Source: Phlebotomus papatasi (Eukaryota; Arthropoda; Insecta; Diptera; Psychodidae). From it: DNA of 64,000 bases. The position numbers were made by a program, and so were the translations under genes. Below are positions 1-11,720 of the stretch, in pieces. The notes below the pieces were generated by a model. The model saw only the letters and a list, made by a program, of their open reading frames with translations, did no database searches and had not been told where the DNA came from. The stretch is from positions 89,032,001 to 89,096,000 of the forward strand of contig NC_077222.1 in NCBI RefSeq assembly GCF_024763615.1, given 5' to 3'. Position 1 is the first letter of the stretch. The number at the start of each line of letters is the position of its first letter.

Positions 1-59
1 CGCTCTTTGTGCACCTTCCTTCAGTGGTAAAAATAAAAGGATCGAATTGATCCTTTAGC

Positions 60-137
60 TAAGGATGGATCAAATTAACATGTTCTATTATGATAAATGT
101 GCATTCAGCGTTTGAAATTCGATCCATCCTTTGCAAA
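60..137. repeat. Short hairpin repeat at left edge
   Basis: GGATGGATCAAATT near 63 is answered in inverse orientation by AATTCGATCCATCC near 117, and further GATCCTTT/AAAGGAT copies lie just outside. This looks like a small foldback or the core of a MITE. No target duplication is resolved. Confidence 0.4.
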
Positions 138-579
138 AGGATAAAATTTGCCTATTTATTGAAGTATATATCAGCCTGATTCATTTACTGGATAATTCTG
201 CTCCGGTCTCCCTTACGTGGGTCCTTTTGAACGCGTGTCCTATTTTTTAATAGGTAGAATTATTAAGGCCCTGCCGACGATTCAAAATATGGTTTCGACG
301 TGTTTGTATTGTATAAAACTGCAACACTCTTTGCTAAATGATCCGAATTTACTTGACCACTCACAATTCTAATAATTTTAATATATTCTAATCTTGAAAT
401 TTAAATCACATGTCGTAACACTAAAATCTTGATAACCTGAATTCAGGTAATTATCGATGCTATTTTCAGTATGTTTCCACTGTAAATTATAAAGATTTAT
501 TTCTGCGTAATACAGACTAAAACTACAAAAATTTAGCGATTGTGTAAAATATTTAGGAGAATTACATCATCTATTACAG

Positions 580-774
580 TTTGCACGTGCTGACACACTA
601 ATTACACTTTTTGAGTGCAATTTGGACATAAAGGATGCCATAAAATTCTTCCCAAAAGAAAATGATTATTTTTATGGGTTTAGAGTACTGGCCATATTCA
701 CTACAGTCACTCTTCTTCTACCCCAATTCGCAATTCAAGGTGCAATTAAGCAATCTCGCTGCATCCTCATAACC
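580..774 (+). CDS. Tetraspanin, internal exon (end of loop 1, TM2, inner loop)
   Basis: This is an internal exon of a tetraspanin, a four-pass membrane protein that organises membrane microdomains. Seen: an acceptor ending ATTACAG at 579, 65 open codons, and a donor GTGAGT at 775; the exon ends in phase 0. Residues about 1-36 (through NDYFYGFRV) fit the end of extracellular loop 1. The following LAIFTTVTLLLPQFAIQGA fits TM2, and KQSRCILIT matches the family inner loop, where a G-A-(I/L)-x-x-S-x-C pattern is usual. The acceptor has only a short, weak pyrimidine tract, so the 5' edge is less certain than the 3' edge. No start codon or TM1 is visible in bases 1-579, so an upstream exon is missing. 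I cannot assign an orthologue. Confidence 0.72.
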
Positions 775-860
775 GTGAGTTTGCCATATAATATGTATAA
801 AAAAAATTTAATCTAACGAGACATACATTTGTGCAATATTTAATTTTCATTGCACGACAG

Positions 861-1151
861 AATTTATGTTGTATAATCTTCGTGGTGGCTCTGGCAGCGG
901 AAGTACTGAAGGATTCCAAAGGGAATGAAAAGCAGGTGGAGGTGGAGCTGTTGCCCGAGATTGAAGTAACTCTTAGAGCACTCTTCACCTCGCAAGCAAT
1001 CAAAGACGTAAAATTATTCGAGTTGTACCAAAGTGACTTTGAGTGTTGTGGACTTTACGAGTCCTCAGATTGGTTCACGATGAATAAAACCATCCCCGTG
1101 AGTTGCTGCATTGATTCAGAGGATTATACTGCGGAAGGACTCTTTTATGAG
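861..1151 (+). CDS. Tetraspanin, internal exon (TM3 and large extracellular loop)
   Basis: This exon carries the diagnostic part of the tetraspanin. It follows an 86-bp intron with an acceptor ending GCACGACAG at 860 and a donor GTGAGT at 1152. It holds 97 codons and is phase 0 at both ends. Residues 1-15 (NLCCIIFVVALAAEV) are TM3. The rest is the large extracellular loop: an acidic stretch (VEVELLPEIE), then FECCG with CCG at residues 62-64, a possible N-glycosylation site NKT at 75-77, and PVSCC at 79-83, which is the family PxSC motif. In known tetraspanins these cysteines form disulfides that shape the loop. Family identity is strong; the subfamily is not determined. Confidence 0.85.
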
Positions 1152-1336
1152 GTGAGTTGCAGACGGAAAATACTCAACTTAATAGCAAATAATGCTCTTT
1201 GTTAATCTGGCTTTTAGTAAGTATCATTGGGAATTGACTGGGGATTAGGATGAAGATGGGAGTAATTAACTTGATAATTTTGAAAAAAAAAACTGTAATA
1301 AACCTCTTACTGTTGTTATTATTTGAAACATTTAAA

Positions 1337-1468
1337 ACAGAAGCGTGCAAAAACCGTTGAAACCGAATAAACGTCAAATGAAACATGTACGTCAATGGCC
1401 AAAACACTACAAGAACAAATTTATTTTGACGTTCTTTCTATTTCAACGGTTCTTGCACACCTCTGATT
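1337..1468. repeat. Foldback (MITE-like) in tetraspanin intron
   Basis: About 132 bp with inverted arms. The left arm contains GCGTGCAAAAACCGTTGAAA and ACGTCAAAT. The right arm, read on the other strand, contains GTGTGCAAGAACCGTTGAAA and ACGTCAAAA. It lies in the last tetraspanin intron. There is no coding potential; it is inferred to be a non-autonomous DNA element. Confidence 0.65.
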
Positions 1469-1555
1469 TAAAAATAGTTTTAAGAATTGATTCACTTTGA
1501 AATATTTGACATTCCTAATTCAAATCATTTAGGGAACAATAGGTTAATTGTGAAT

Positions 1556-2270
1556 CGAATCTAATACGGGCTTCAGACCTAGGCTTAGACGGGCTTCAGA
1601 CCTAAGGCTTAGCCATAAGGCTTAACTTCTCTAGATACTTATCAGTCGAAAATTTTTAGAAATTTTGACTTACAAATGGACTATTAACGGGAATCATTCT
1701 ATTTGAATCAAAAGAACAAATTAAATTGGTTGCTATTTAGGACTTGAGACCTTCGGAAACTAGGCTAAACCTCTAGTTTGAAGACGGTCTTAGCCATATG
1801 GCTTAACCTCTTTAATTTCTAATCAGTTAAGATTTTTTGGAAAATTTTGACTTAGGATTGGATAATTAATGCAAACCTATTCCAGAATTCTATACGTCTG
1901 AAAAAATCCTGAATGTTATAAACGTTACTATTTAAATCTGTTCCTGCGGTTTCGTTACCTTCTGAGTCTTTGTCACTTCTGAGTCACTCCGGTCTAGAAT
2001 AGAAAGAAGGCCGTGTGGACTTGGAGCTCGCGGGGAAACCTAGCTGGGTGCTAGAAGGTGTGGCGGCTAGTTTCCTTAAGAGAGCCTATTCCCTCTCAAT
2101 CCTTTCAACTTAATATTCCAAAAGGTAGTCTACATTAAGGGCAAATAAAATTTTAGATTCTGAAGAATCAATTTAATAGGTTGCTTTATAAGACTGAGAT
2201 CTTCAGGGACTGACTGGACTAAACCTATATTCTGTAGAGGGCTTAATCCTGAACCTGAAGATTTCATCAC
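1556..2270. repeat. Degenerate repeat block in tetraspanin intron
   Basis: A module of about 180-200 bp occurs at least twice. CTTAGCCATAAGGCTTAAC (near 1609) and CTTAGCCATATGGCTTAAC (near 1789) are each followed by a similar TCAGT...TTTTTxGAAA run ending TTTTGACTTA. A weaker third copy lies near 2190. Related sequence appears at about 51310-51430 and 62695-62810, so this is a dispersed family. Bases 2270-3164 hold only AT-rich sequence. Confidence 0.5.
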
Positions 2271-3164
2271 GGTTTCAAATAGGCAAAAGAAAAAGACAAG
2301 GAAACCAAGGAAATAGTTCTAGCCAGAGTGTAGGTTTTGTACTTCTTCCTGGTCTTTTATTTCTCTTTATCCATTCGAAACAGCGAGGAAATCTTAAAAT
2401 TAAGGATTATATTCTGTTCACAAATTAGTTTATTTTACTTTAGATTTTTTATTTAACTGTTAAAAGAAATTTCAAAAACAAAAATCCAAAATACTTTACA
2501 AAGTTATAAATCAAGAAATTCTTATCGTGAAGAAGTAATCTTTCGAAACAGAAAAAAAACATTCGAAACAATATTTTCGAAATCGAAATCGACTGGATTT
2601 CGAAATTTTACCAGCAGAATTCCGAAAGAAAATTAAGAACGTTTTTGTTTTTGCTGTCTATCAAGATATCCTTTTAAAGAAATATTTTGAACGGATGGGT
2701 GACTCATTGTTATAGGGGACGGTGGAATAGTTCACACATGCATTAGCAAGATAATAAATTATTATCTAGAAATTATGCAATATATTTTTAGGTAGCCAAC
2801 GTAGCCAACACTTGGCTCATATTCGTTTGAAAGTGCCCAACTCTCCCCTACTCTACTGCCAAAAGATTCTTCTTTCATAAGTTTTGTTTCTCGTATTTTT
2901 AATGCATTTTTAAATTTAAATCTTGAGTTTCAGATTTTTCAAATAATTTTTTTTTAAATTTTCCTTTAGTTTTACGTACTTTTTGGGTTACGCAAATCTT
3001 TTCATATCTACTTTCAGAAAATCTATCAATGTTTTCTTGTTTTTGTTAAGCTTTTGAAAAGATTTCTCGCCCTTTGTTTAACTTTTCTCAAGTTTTCGAG
3101 TTTATAAGTTTTTGGAAAAAAACTTTTTGAATTACGCTGAACTTGTTAGAAAATTTTTCGAACT

Positions 3165-3651
3165 TACTGTGGCGGCAAAAATAATAGAATCACTTTGTAA
3201 AGCTTATATTCTTTTAACTTTTGTATTTTTTCCTAATTTGTTGATAAAATTCGAAGTAGAAATCTTCAAATTTTTAGTATCGTAGAATAAGGGTTGTTTT
3301 GGCCAAGGTTTTGGCCGCTAGAGGTTTCTATTTTACACAGAATACGTCAATAGTGATATTCATTTCGGCCAAAAAAATTGGAAAACTGTCATTTATGATT
3401 TCCAAATATGGCTTTATTTAAACTTGCTCGATTTATAGACCACATTCTTTAATTTAAATGAAAGTGATCCTATCATATTGTTCAAACCAAATTTCACTAT
3501 TGATATATTCTGTGAAAAATAGAGATCTCTAGCGGCCAAAACAATAGTTATTTGACGTAAGATAATTATTTGAACATTTCTATATCAAAATTATTTCAAC
3601 GAATTGGAATAAATAAATAAAAATGATTCTATTATTTTGGCCGCCATTGTA
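3165..3651. mobile_element. Mariner/Tc1-type MITE, CAGTGGCGGCC family (copy 1)
   Basis: Roughly 487 bp, with ends reading CTGTGGCGGCAAAAATAATA and, inverted, CAATGGCGGCCAAAATAATA, each next to TA, the usual target of Tc1/mariner elements. A second inverted pair sits inside: CCGCTAGAGGTTTCTATTTT near 3317 and its near-complement near 3520. The whole element can therefore fold back. It has no open frame. A close relative occupies 35803-36292. Confidence 0.75.
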
Positions 3652-4374
3652 TATATTTTGGATTTTCAGAATTCGGAAAAGTTTTCTATTGGTTAATAGG
3701 TTTTCATTATCCTTATGTTTGCTTTTACGTATTTTTAAGTTCCGACTAAGAATTTTTTAGCTTTCTAGGAGTATACGGTTTTTGGGGTTTTTTGGGTTTC
3801 TCGTATTTTGGGAAGCTTAAGTTATAAACGCTTATAAAATTTTTGAAAAATATTTACGGATTCATTAGTTTCATTATTCCTTTAGAATGTTTTTTTTATT
3901 TTTTTTTTGTAATTTTCTTTGTGAATAATTTCCGAGCAATATCGATACAGGTAGTAGTAGAAATATTGAGTCATTCCTTGGATGTTTTAAAATTTATTTT
4001 CGTAAGCTTTGGAAATTTATTTTAAGCCAAAAGAACTTACAGTTTATTCCTACTTATTAAATATTGGAAGCCTCGTTTAAAATAAGTTCCAAACTTAAAG
4101 TGTCCAAGAAGATAATTTTCTTTCGTCCCAAAATAAACACGAATAACAAAAGGATCTTTTCTGAATGTGAAGATTTCCTTCTTGGAAAAGTATTTCATAA
4201 AGTTCATTATATGGCTTATAGTTCTAAAATGACTCTCTCTCTTATGAACATTATACAAAATTCCGTCTTTGCTTGGTCTTGGAATTTCACTGTAATTTCC
4301 CAAAACAATTTGTTTCAAAAAGTTCATTTGAAAATTGCTTTGTTTCGCAAACATCTTGCCATATTGTCTTTCAG
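3652..4374. other. AT-rich intron sequence, nothing recognised
   Basis: This is the last part of the tetraspanin intron. It contains homopolymer T runs and short open frames without family resemblance, and no repeat pair found within the window. Confidence 0.5.
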
Positions 4375-4506
4375 GTGGGTTGTATACCAAGAATTGGAGA
4401 CATTCTAGTATCATTCTATAGAAGCTTGAGTATGTGTGCAGCAATTGAAATAATTGGCACAGTAGTAAACTTTTCATTAGGACTCCTCCTCTTCAAATGC
4501 AACTGA
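4375..4506 (+). CDS. Tetraspanin, last exon (closing GC, TM4, C-terminus)
   Basis: This terminal exon completes the large loop and the fourth membrane segment. The acceptor is ATATTGTCTTTCAG, with a good pyrimidine tract, ending at 4374. Translation gives VGCIPRIGDILVSF, where the GC is the last conserved loop cysteine, then SMCAAIEIIGTVVNFSLG and LLLFKCN before TGA at 4504-4506. Phase 0 matches the exon ending at 1151, across a 3.2-kb intron. The cytoplasmic tail is very short. The three visible exons encode 205 residues, consistent with a tetraspanin of about 240-270 residues lacking its first segment. An AATAAA-like string near 5191 could be a polyadenylation signal, but this is only suggestive. 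Confidence 0.82.
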   Translation: MGCIPRIGDILVSFYRSLSMCAAIEIIGTVVNFSLGLLLFKCN

Positions 4507-6980
4507 AATTGTTGTGGTTTCCAGCGCTTGGATAAACAAACATTATTTGAGTTTCTGTGCAAAACAAACATCAAATGTGTAAACAAATATGAATATATCA
4601 TGCTCCAATATGCTACTTTATGTGTCTTTTGGGTTGGGAAAATTATGCGTAAAGACGAAAATTTACGACGCTGCGCCTTTTTTTGGTGGGTATATGGATG
4701 TATAGTTAGATATTCTGGAATGCCTGTCCCGGGGTGGAAGGTACATATAAGTAATTTTATGCGGAAGATGGAAAAGAAAAGGGTAGATTTTTGATAATGT
4801 CATTTAACTAAGTGCGAGGATATTTCATAAATTTGTTTGGACAAACATGATTTACACATATGTATGTGTATTTTGCTATGAAAGCTCATCCGAAAGCACA
4901 ATTTGCGCCTTTCCTTTTCCAATCTTGCAAATGGCTTGGGATGTGTTTAGTATTTTCTGTGTAAACCTTCGTTATAAGCATGGCAGAAAAAAAGCTATTT
5001 GTATTCATTCTACAAGTCGGATTTATGCACATCTTCGGATATTGGCACAATGTGCTTTTTATCAGCCATCAGCAAAGTCTTCTTTTTGGCAGGCTGAATG
5101 ACGCAAAAGGCTCAAGGAAAGAGCAAATAAGCTTCACAATAGGAAATCATTTATCAAGGCACTGTGCCAGAGAGAAAAAAAGGGCGGTAAAATAAATTTC
5201 TGTCCTTTACATTTTTCTTATTTTTAATTGAGTTTATTTTGTACACAGTCTACAAATGGCACTTGGACACAATCTCCAAGAGGAAAAAGAACAAGGAGAA
5301 AAAAAAGGGGCGGCAGGAACGGAAATGTCATAATTACAGAGTGACAAAGGAGAAAAATCAATTAGGAGAGAGTGTGGGTGAAACCTTTTCCCAGCGTCCA
5401 CTCCATCTTCTTTCAAGAGCTCACACCTTTCTCTGTCCTGCCCGTACCCAAAGAAACTTCAAGAGTTAAATGTATGTGAGAAGCTTTTCCCTAATGGTGG
5501 AAAAATCTAAAAGTGGAAGTTGTTACATTTTTCTTCAGTCCTTTCCACTTCTTCTTCGTCAAAATCCTCAAACTCCTGCAATGTTGAGGGGGAAGTAGGT
5601 GATGGGTGGTACTTTAGGCTCAACTATTGTGAAGCTTTACACGCCAACCTCCCAAAAATACTCAAGTCAATTCCCTCCGTCCGGAATGGACTAATATGTA
5701 TTATGCCAACAATTGGCAAAATGTGTGGAACAACCCGAGGAGGAAGCTCTGTCGAGTGGAAACCACACAATGAGACAAGTCATTGTGAACGCAATACAAT
5801 TTGGCACATTTTTTCTTGACACTCTGCGCCCGAGCTTTCAGATGGAATTTCGACAGGGGGTAACAGTGGAGAACAGGAGAATCAGAACAGTTCAGCTTAT
5901 TTTAACTTGAAATTTGATATTCATTGAGAACGAAATAGAATAGACTTCCTTTATTTTCATTAAGGCCCCTACTATATTGGAATACACAACGGTCTACCAG
6001 GTTTATTACAAGTTCCGAAAAATTTTTATTTTTTTTTAGAAAAAAGATAACAAGTTAGGGTCGGAGGAACGTCTGTTCGACAGGGAACCCCTATTGACAC
6101 TTTTGTCAAAATGTTGAAAATTAATTAATTTATCTAGTAAAATATAAGTAATATATCGTTTTTTCTGTAATATACCTTTTACTATAAACAGAGATGTTCA
6201 AATTTCGTATCCCAAATGGTACAGAGTAGAGTGCCAATAGGTGCTGACACGAGTTCTTAAAATGTCAATAGACGTTCCTTTCACTCTACAATGATTATTC
6301 AACATCTTTCGGGTCTAATTTACTTAATTCTCCAAAAAATGTCGGTTCCGAAATTAGATCAATTACCCATATTGGTATCTCTAAGGTCTCAAGATCGTTT
6401 TAGGGTCTAATGCAGCGGGGTGACATTATCTCTTAAAAATATGACCAGCTTTAGTGTAAACTTTTTCCTGCTTTCGTACACATTTCAAGCGATATCTCCG
6501 AAGCTACGTAGGTTGTCAATTTGGGATTTTCGGTTTCTCATTGCATATTAAATTGACTTTTATTTTGTATTTGTATTTTTTGCTAATTCACTCCACAATT
6601 ACAGAAAACACCGAATAAACTCCAAAGTTTTTTCGGCACTCTAGAAACATATGGAAAACATATAAAACGTCATGCCCCTGGTCTAATGGGTCGGCAAGCC
6701 TTTTAGATCAGGAAAATTTCACTAAATAAAAATTACCTTATTTTTCTTCCTCAAAAAGTTTCCATAAGTCTATGCCACTCTTTCGGTCTTAAAATTGTAC
6801 TGAACTACTTTAAATTTCGTGATGTTCAAAATAAGAAGAAGAGTACGAAAGAGTAGGATGGACTTATGCAAACAATTTGAGATAGAAAATGATGTGAATT
6901 TCGATTTTATGAAACGTTCTTGATCTAAAATGTGTGCCATCAGTTCCATAAGGATCGGATTTGGAACATTTGTTGCCCTG
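4507..6980. other. Gene-free stretch after the tetraspanin
   Basis: Bases 4860-5900 are less AT-rich and repeat-poor, with several short open frames that resemble nothing I know. Bases 6050-6310 show a weak inverted similarity (GGAACGTCT near 6068 and its complement near 6280). I see no supported exon. Confidence 0.45.
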
Positions 6981-6984
6981 GATC

Positions 6985-7605
6985 CTGGATGAATACGCTA
7001 ACACGGATCCTGGTAAAAATTTCGGAAGTCAAAATGCGAAAGCCAAAATCACGAAAGGGCAAAAATCCTGAAAATGCCAAAATCCTGAATTCTTAAAAAT
7101 GTCATACAGTAGAGTCTTCTAAATTCGAACGCTCGGGGGGTATTTTTGACATTTCTCACCTCCTATATTCGAACGATTTTTTCAAAACTAACAGAATTTA
7201 TGTGAGATTAAATTGTACTTTGAATCAAATTCCCGCACTTTCTCACAAGTCTTAGTGGTAATATACTTTATTTTCGTTTAATACGATCACAAGTTATGTA
7301 AACATTCAGGAAGAAACACGTAAATATGATTTTCATTCATCCAGAATACGAATTTTTTAACATAACCCCACAATTGACATTTTGACTCCAAACGTCGTTC
7401 GAATTTGAGAGATTCAGATTTGAGAGACTCTACTGTAGTTACTCCCACGATTGAATCCGTGTTTTCTGGAGGAAAAGAGAAGTTTTCTGTGTTTCGGGAA
7501 ATTATTCCATAATTCCTCTGTATAATTTAGTCCCTTTCAGGATTGTGACCATTCGGGATTTTGATTTTCGGGATTTTGGCTGCCCCCGGTTAACACATCC
7601 TTAAC
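6985..7605. mobile_element. Foldback with CCAAAATCCCGAA-type arms (split copy)
   Basis: The left arm (about 7010-7100) repeats units such as AAGCCAAAATCACGAAAG. The right arm (about 7540-7580) carries the inverse pattern TTCGGGATTTTGGC. The ends (TAACACGGATCCTGG near 7000; inverse TAACCGGGGGCAGCC near 7585) are alike. Sequence at 7460-7520 matches 56200-56260 in the related element there. A separate TA-flanked element is inserted in the middle. Confidence 0.6.
7107..7435. mobile_element. Tc1/mariner/pogo-type MITE with CAGTAGAGTC termini
   Basis: 329 bp flanked by TA on both sides (7105-7106 and 7436-7437). The left end is CAGTAGAGTCTTCTAAATTC, and the right end, inverted, begins CAGTAGAGTCTCTCAAATC and later AAATTCGAACG. 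TA targets and CAGT starts are typical of the Tc1/mariner/pogo superfamily. No transposase frame remains. It interrupts the foldback spanning 6985-7605. Confidence 0.75.
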
Positions 7606-8230
7606 AAAGATCAAACTGGTTAAACTGCCACCACCAGTGAGCTGCTGACCTGAGACCAGTTTTCCAAGTTCTCGGCTGATTTTGTTCTCACACGTTAAAG
7701 CCATGCTTATGGACAAACTACGATAGTTAATTCGTATGGATAAACCTTAAGTCTAAAGCTCGTATAAATGAGCCAGCAGTATTAGTAAAGGAAAACTCAT
7801 TATAAGAATCCATTTATGAATTCATTCATTTGCTAAATCAGTAGCCCTAACGGAGACATCGCGGTCTAATTTATATCCGGAATAAATTATTACTCCTTTC
7901 GTTCTTTTTTTTTTGTATTAACGGAAGAGTTTTATGTACAATTCTGACTCTTTCCAACCTGGTATTAGGTCAGTAGCAATTACGAGTCAAATATGATTGA
8001 ATATTAATCATTGAGGATAGTTTTTTTTGTTAACTTTTTTAGGCTTGTTAAATTGTTTAACTTGGTAAATTTATAAACCTATAGGGCTTAGTTATAAAAA
8101 TATAAATTATATATAGAGGAAAAAAAAACAAAAATAAACATATTGTTATTAGCTTTCGGTGTGTCATATCTGGAATACATTAGCTTTACCAGGAGACTTA
8201 CTTATTTTTAAGGAGATACTTAAATGAACA

Positions 8231-8440
8231 TGGGGAAGTGGTCACCTTTAAATTAGGGTACATTTGAAGTAAGGTTTTTTTTTCTCATATTTCAAAAACA
8301 AATTGAGGCTTGTCATAATTAGCTTCACAAATTAATTATCGAGCTAAATTATATCATGGTAAAGACCAGTTCCATTTATAAAAAGGAAAAAGGCCATATT
8401 TCAAAGATACCCTAAATCAAAGGTGCCCTACTTCTCCATA
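8231..8440. mobile_element. MITE, GGGGAAGTGGGGCACC family (copy 1)
   Basis: The ends are TGGGGAAGTGGTCACCTTTA and, inverted, TGGAGAAGTAGGGCACCTTT. The interior shares ATCATGGTAA and similar words with copies at 47528-47716 and 47727-47947. About 210 bp, non-coding. Confidence 0.65.
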
Positions 8441-10640
8441 CGAGTATTGCGATAATTTTGAAATATATCTTTGGATGTGCCATATCTCTGGTCATTAGGT
8501 TTGAACATATCGAACAGGTCAAGATGTTTGTATTAAAAGGTATAAAACCCAGCTTTAAAATACGTAAATTTGAGCTCTATTCATGGAATAACTAGGGCCT
8601 GAGCAGTTGAGAAAAAATATTTTTATTTTTCGAAAATTGTGAAAGTAACGGTTTGGAGATTGTTCAGCTCTTGGGGAACGATGAATGAAATCCATGCCGA
8701 AAATAATCTCTTGTAAAGGGATTCTCGATAGGGATAAAATCAGATTTAATCCCGGACTATTTAAAACGGGATTGTAAATATTCAAAAATGTACAAATTGT
8801 TATGGAATGATCAAAATCACATTGGAGCCTGAGTCAATTTCACACATGTACGGCTTGAGAAAATATCTTAGGTTCCAGTGACTGTACCACCTTGCTCTTT
8901 GTAAGCTTTCCTCTAATTCTGGTTCTTAAAAGGATGATCTTTCCAAATCGGACATGGTAGATCGGATCGATTAAGACGATTTAAGTCCTAGCATTAAAGA
9001 AAAGCTTATGAATAGCAGAGAGAAAAGGTACTCCTTGAGGTACTCAGTTCATAAAATTAAAGTTCACATTTGTTTGTTAAAAACAATATTATGCATACTA
9101 AATTGCTTTATTGCAAATATTAGAATTTCTCTGTTTCTTTTTCAATAACGAAAACTTTAAAATTGTATGTAAATTTATTTAGATCTTTTGCATTTTTAAT
9201 GCTTTTGCCTAGATCTTTATCTTAAAGCAATTTAATTGGGAGCCTTATGAATCAAAATTGTTAAATGAAGATTTCAATTTGGAGTAGATACCATATAGTT
9301 CCCTATGCAGAACTACCTGCAGCAATATCTTAAATATAAAATCCGACAATTCTATTTTTACACATCCTTTTCTTAGTTCTAATCCAAAGATGTAGGACAA
9401 AAATGACCATTCGTGACCCTTTGGACTGAAATACTTTTGCAAGCTGTTTCAATCATCACGTAACCGTCTGTAGTTACACTCATAATTCGTTCAGGCGATG
9501 GAAAATGAATTGGGCCGACGCCATCGTAAATTCTGGGACATTTTTCGTTTATTGCATTTTTTCCGTCTTCAACCCCCATCGCTCTCCGCAGCAGTTTTGC
9601 CCTCATTTTTGAAGCTTTATGAGTTTTTCACGTACGCCTCGCGATTTTTTTTTTTGGGATGGAGGCTGTACATGAGCATCTCGCCTCAACCATATTAGTG
9701 TGGCACTATTGCCAAATACCGCTGTCCAAAAAGTCTGCAGCTGGGAAATTACGAGGCCTGACATTCCACTGATCGTACTATTTCCGACTGAAACACTCTC
9801 GGCATTTTTTCTCGTACTTATGATGGGGGGAAGCGCATAAATTTGCTGGTAGAGGCTGGGGAGATGTGACCAGAAGGAGAAATCTCCACCCTAGTTTTCG
9901 TACAGTTACCAATGATTGCACATTTTTTTTCGATTCCCGGGGCACGATTTTGATTCTTGCCGGAAGGAGTGGTTAGACAAAAAAAAAACTCTTAAACATT
10001 GAACGGGGATTAGGGGGCTGAGAAGTGTAAAAAAAAAGTGGGCAAAAATTATGAAATCATTCAAGCATTCGTGGGGACATTGTTCAGTTTTTGGGTTAGT
10101 CGTGGGAGCATGTGGAGCTTTCTTCTCTTGCCATGTGAAAATTTTCCCATTTTGGCATAAATCACAAGCAACTGAATTATCTGGAGTTAGCAGTGTGCAC
10201 GAGAGTAAAATACAACCCCATTTCACCTATACCATCCAACTGCAAAATGACTTTTCCACTAGATTTGGCGCGGTAATAAAAATTTAGAGTTGAAAATGTT
10301 AAAAAATAATCCTATTTCGCTACGCCATTTTCACGACATCAAATTGACTGGATGTCGCATTTAAAATTTCCGGTGCGATCGGGGAGGAAGATATGGTATG
10401 GGGTGTAAGGAAACTTTTAATCATGCCACTCTAGGGCAATTTACAAGAGGCTGATGGGGTGACGGGAAGAAGATTGAAAAATGTGCTACTAACAAAACTG
10501 TTAAGAGTGAAAATTGAAATTTTATATAATTCACTGAAAGTTTATTAAAATATGATGGTATGGACAGATTCTCTTGGATAAGAAAAAAAAACTATCAAGA
10601 AATTTGATTTGAATTGAACTTTAATCTGTGTTCTTATAAC
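8441..10640. other. Gene-free stretch
   Basis: No supported gene. Bases 9490-10290 are less AT-rich and repeat-poor, with overlapping short open frames on both strands, which suggests non-coding sequence rather than an exon. Confidence 0.4.
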
Positions 10641-10646
10641 GTATCT

Positions 10647-10676
10647 TGATCGACATTCTTCAAAATGTCGATCAAT
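10647..10676. repeat. Short perfect hairpin
   Basis: TTGATCGACATT and AATGTCGATCAA are perfect 12-bp arms around a 6-base loop. No function is inferred. Confidence 0.6.
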
Positions 10677-10714
10677 TTGTCACTTGCTGTCAGCGACAAG
10701 AAAGTCAAGGTTTT

Positions 10715-10872
10715 GAGTGAAGCCGATTGACTATACGTCACAAGTATATGGATTTTAGCCCTGAAAGATTCCTAATCCCTATCCGAACCCTATCCGAACA
10801 CTTCTAGTCGAGTAAAGCCGATTGAGTATACGCCATGGGTAGATGGGCTTTAGCCTTGAAAGATTTTTAATG
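10715..10872. repeat. Tandem duplication, about 95-bp period
   Basis: GAGTGAAGCCGATTGACTAT at 10715 recurs as GAGTAAAGCCGATTGAGTAT at 10810. In each copy the similarity continues through TTTAGCCxTGAAAGATT. Two copies are seen. Confidence 0.6.
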
Positions 10873-11076
10873 GAGAAAAAGTGTTTCTCGCGGCTTTCCT
10901 AGTAGCGGCCTAGCTCTATGCCCCTACTATTTCTATTACCCTTATACGTAATAGACCGGCGTATTACGCCAGTGTATTACATAGCTATAAATGGGTCCTT
11001 AGGGTAGGGTAGCTTAACTCCGAGGGTAATTGTGAACACTGATTTTTACGTCTACATCCTCGATATCAATTAGACT

Positions 11077-11222
11077 TAAAAGCCTCTACACATTGGGAGC
11101 AAATTTCGTCAAAAATTGCATTTTTGACAAAATTTTGACGTTTTCTCGTACAGCACTGCAAGTAATTTCCTTCAAAAAAGCGATTTTTGACGAAAATTGC
11201 TCCCAATGTGTAGAGGCCTTAA
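11077..11222. mobile_element. MITE with TTAA targets, GGCCTCTACACA family (copy 1)
   Basis: Long inverted arms start AGCCTCTACACATTGGGAGC on the left and GGCCTCTACACATTGGGAGC on the right (inverted), with TTTTTGACGAAAATTGC further in. Both ends abut TTAA, the target typical of piggyBac-type transposases. Relatives lie at 36371-36775 and 56635-56753. Confidence 0.75.
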
Positions 11223-11431
11223 GGGAAAAGGAGCATCACCGAACACGGGGTAGCACCGAACACTGCGAGTTTTAGTAAGTATTAGACTTCGGGAGACAAG
11301 ACTTATGGGAATTTATAGGCACTATAGGGATGCTTGTCCACTGAAGAAATGGTCGAGATAGTCCAAGTAGTTTTGAAATAAAATTAGTGTTCGGTGCTAG
11401 CCTATGTTCTGTGGTGTCCCAGTTTCCCCTT
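11220..11431. mobile_element. MITE, GGGGAAACTGGGGCACC family (copy 1)
   Basis: About 212 bp with termini near 45 bp. The left end carries AGCATCACCGAACACGGGG and GTAGCACCGAACACTG. The right end carries the inverse GGGGAAACTGGGACACCAC. It directly adjoins the TTAA of the preceding MITE. A second copy is at 27195-27450. Confidence 0.75.
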
Positions 11432-11577
11432 TGTCGACCATTTTCTTCAGTAGAAAAGGAATCCTATATCTACGAATTAACGTAGGTCTCGTCCTCTGAA
11501 GTCTAATATCTAATAAAAGCTATTAGCATTAGCAGTGTTTACAGCTACGCCTCGTTTACTACTGCCCTATTTTCCCC

Positions 11578-11720
11578 TTAACCGTTTAAGAACGATTGGG
11601 TCATTAGTGGCTCAAAAAGTTTTTTTTTATAAAGTCTTGTTTCGCTCTAAAAAATAAGAACAAATAAATTTTTCTGGCTCCCAGTATTTAATCTTTTCGT
11701 CCAGGTTTAGTATAGGATCT
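11578..11720 (+). mobile_element. One end of a piggyBac-type MITE (TTAACCGTTTAAGAACGA)
   Basis: TTAA followed by CCGTTTAAGAACGATTGGG resembles the left end of the complete element at 30683-31119, which begins CCCTTTAAGGACGATTGG after TTAA. I do not see the other end, so this is probably a truncated copy; the right boundary given is arbitrary. Confidence 0.45.

Noticed and set aside
4037..4477. Minus-strand 146-codon frame across the tetraspanin last exon
   Set aside because: It lies opposite the exon and intron with clear tetraspanin identity, so it is a chance antisense frame.
9906..10226. Minus-strand 106-codon open frame
   Set aside because: It is overlapped by a 78-codon frame on the other strand, contains homopolymer runs, and has no recognisable family.
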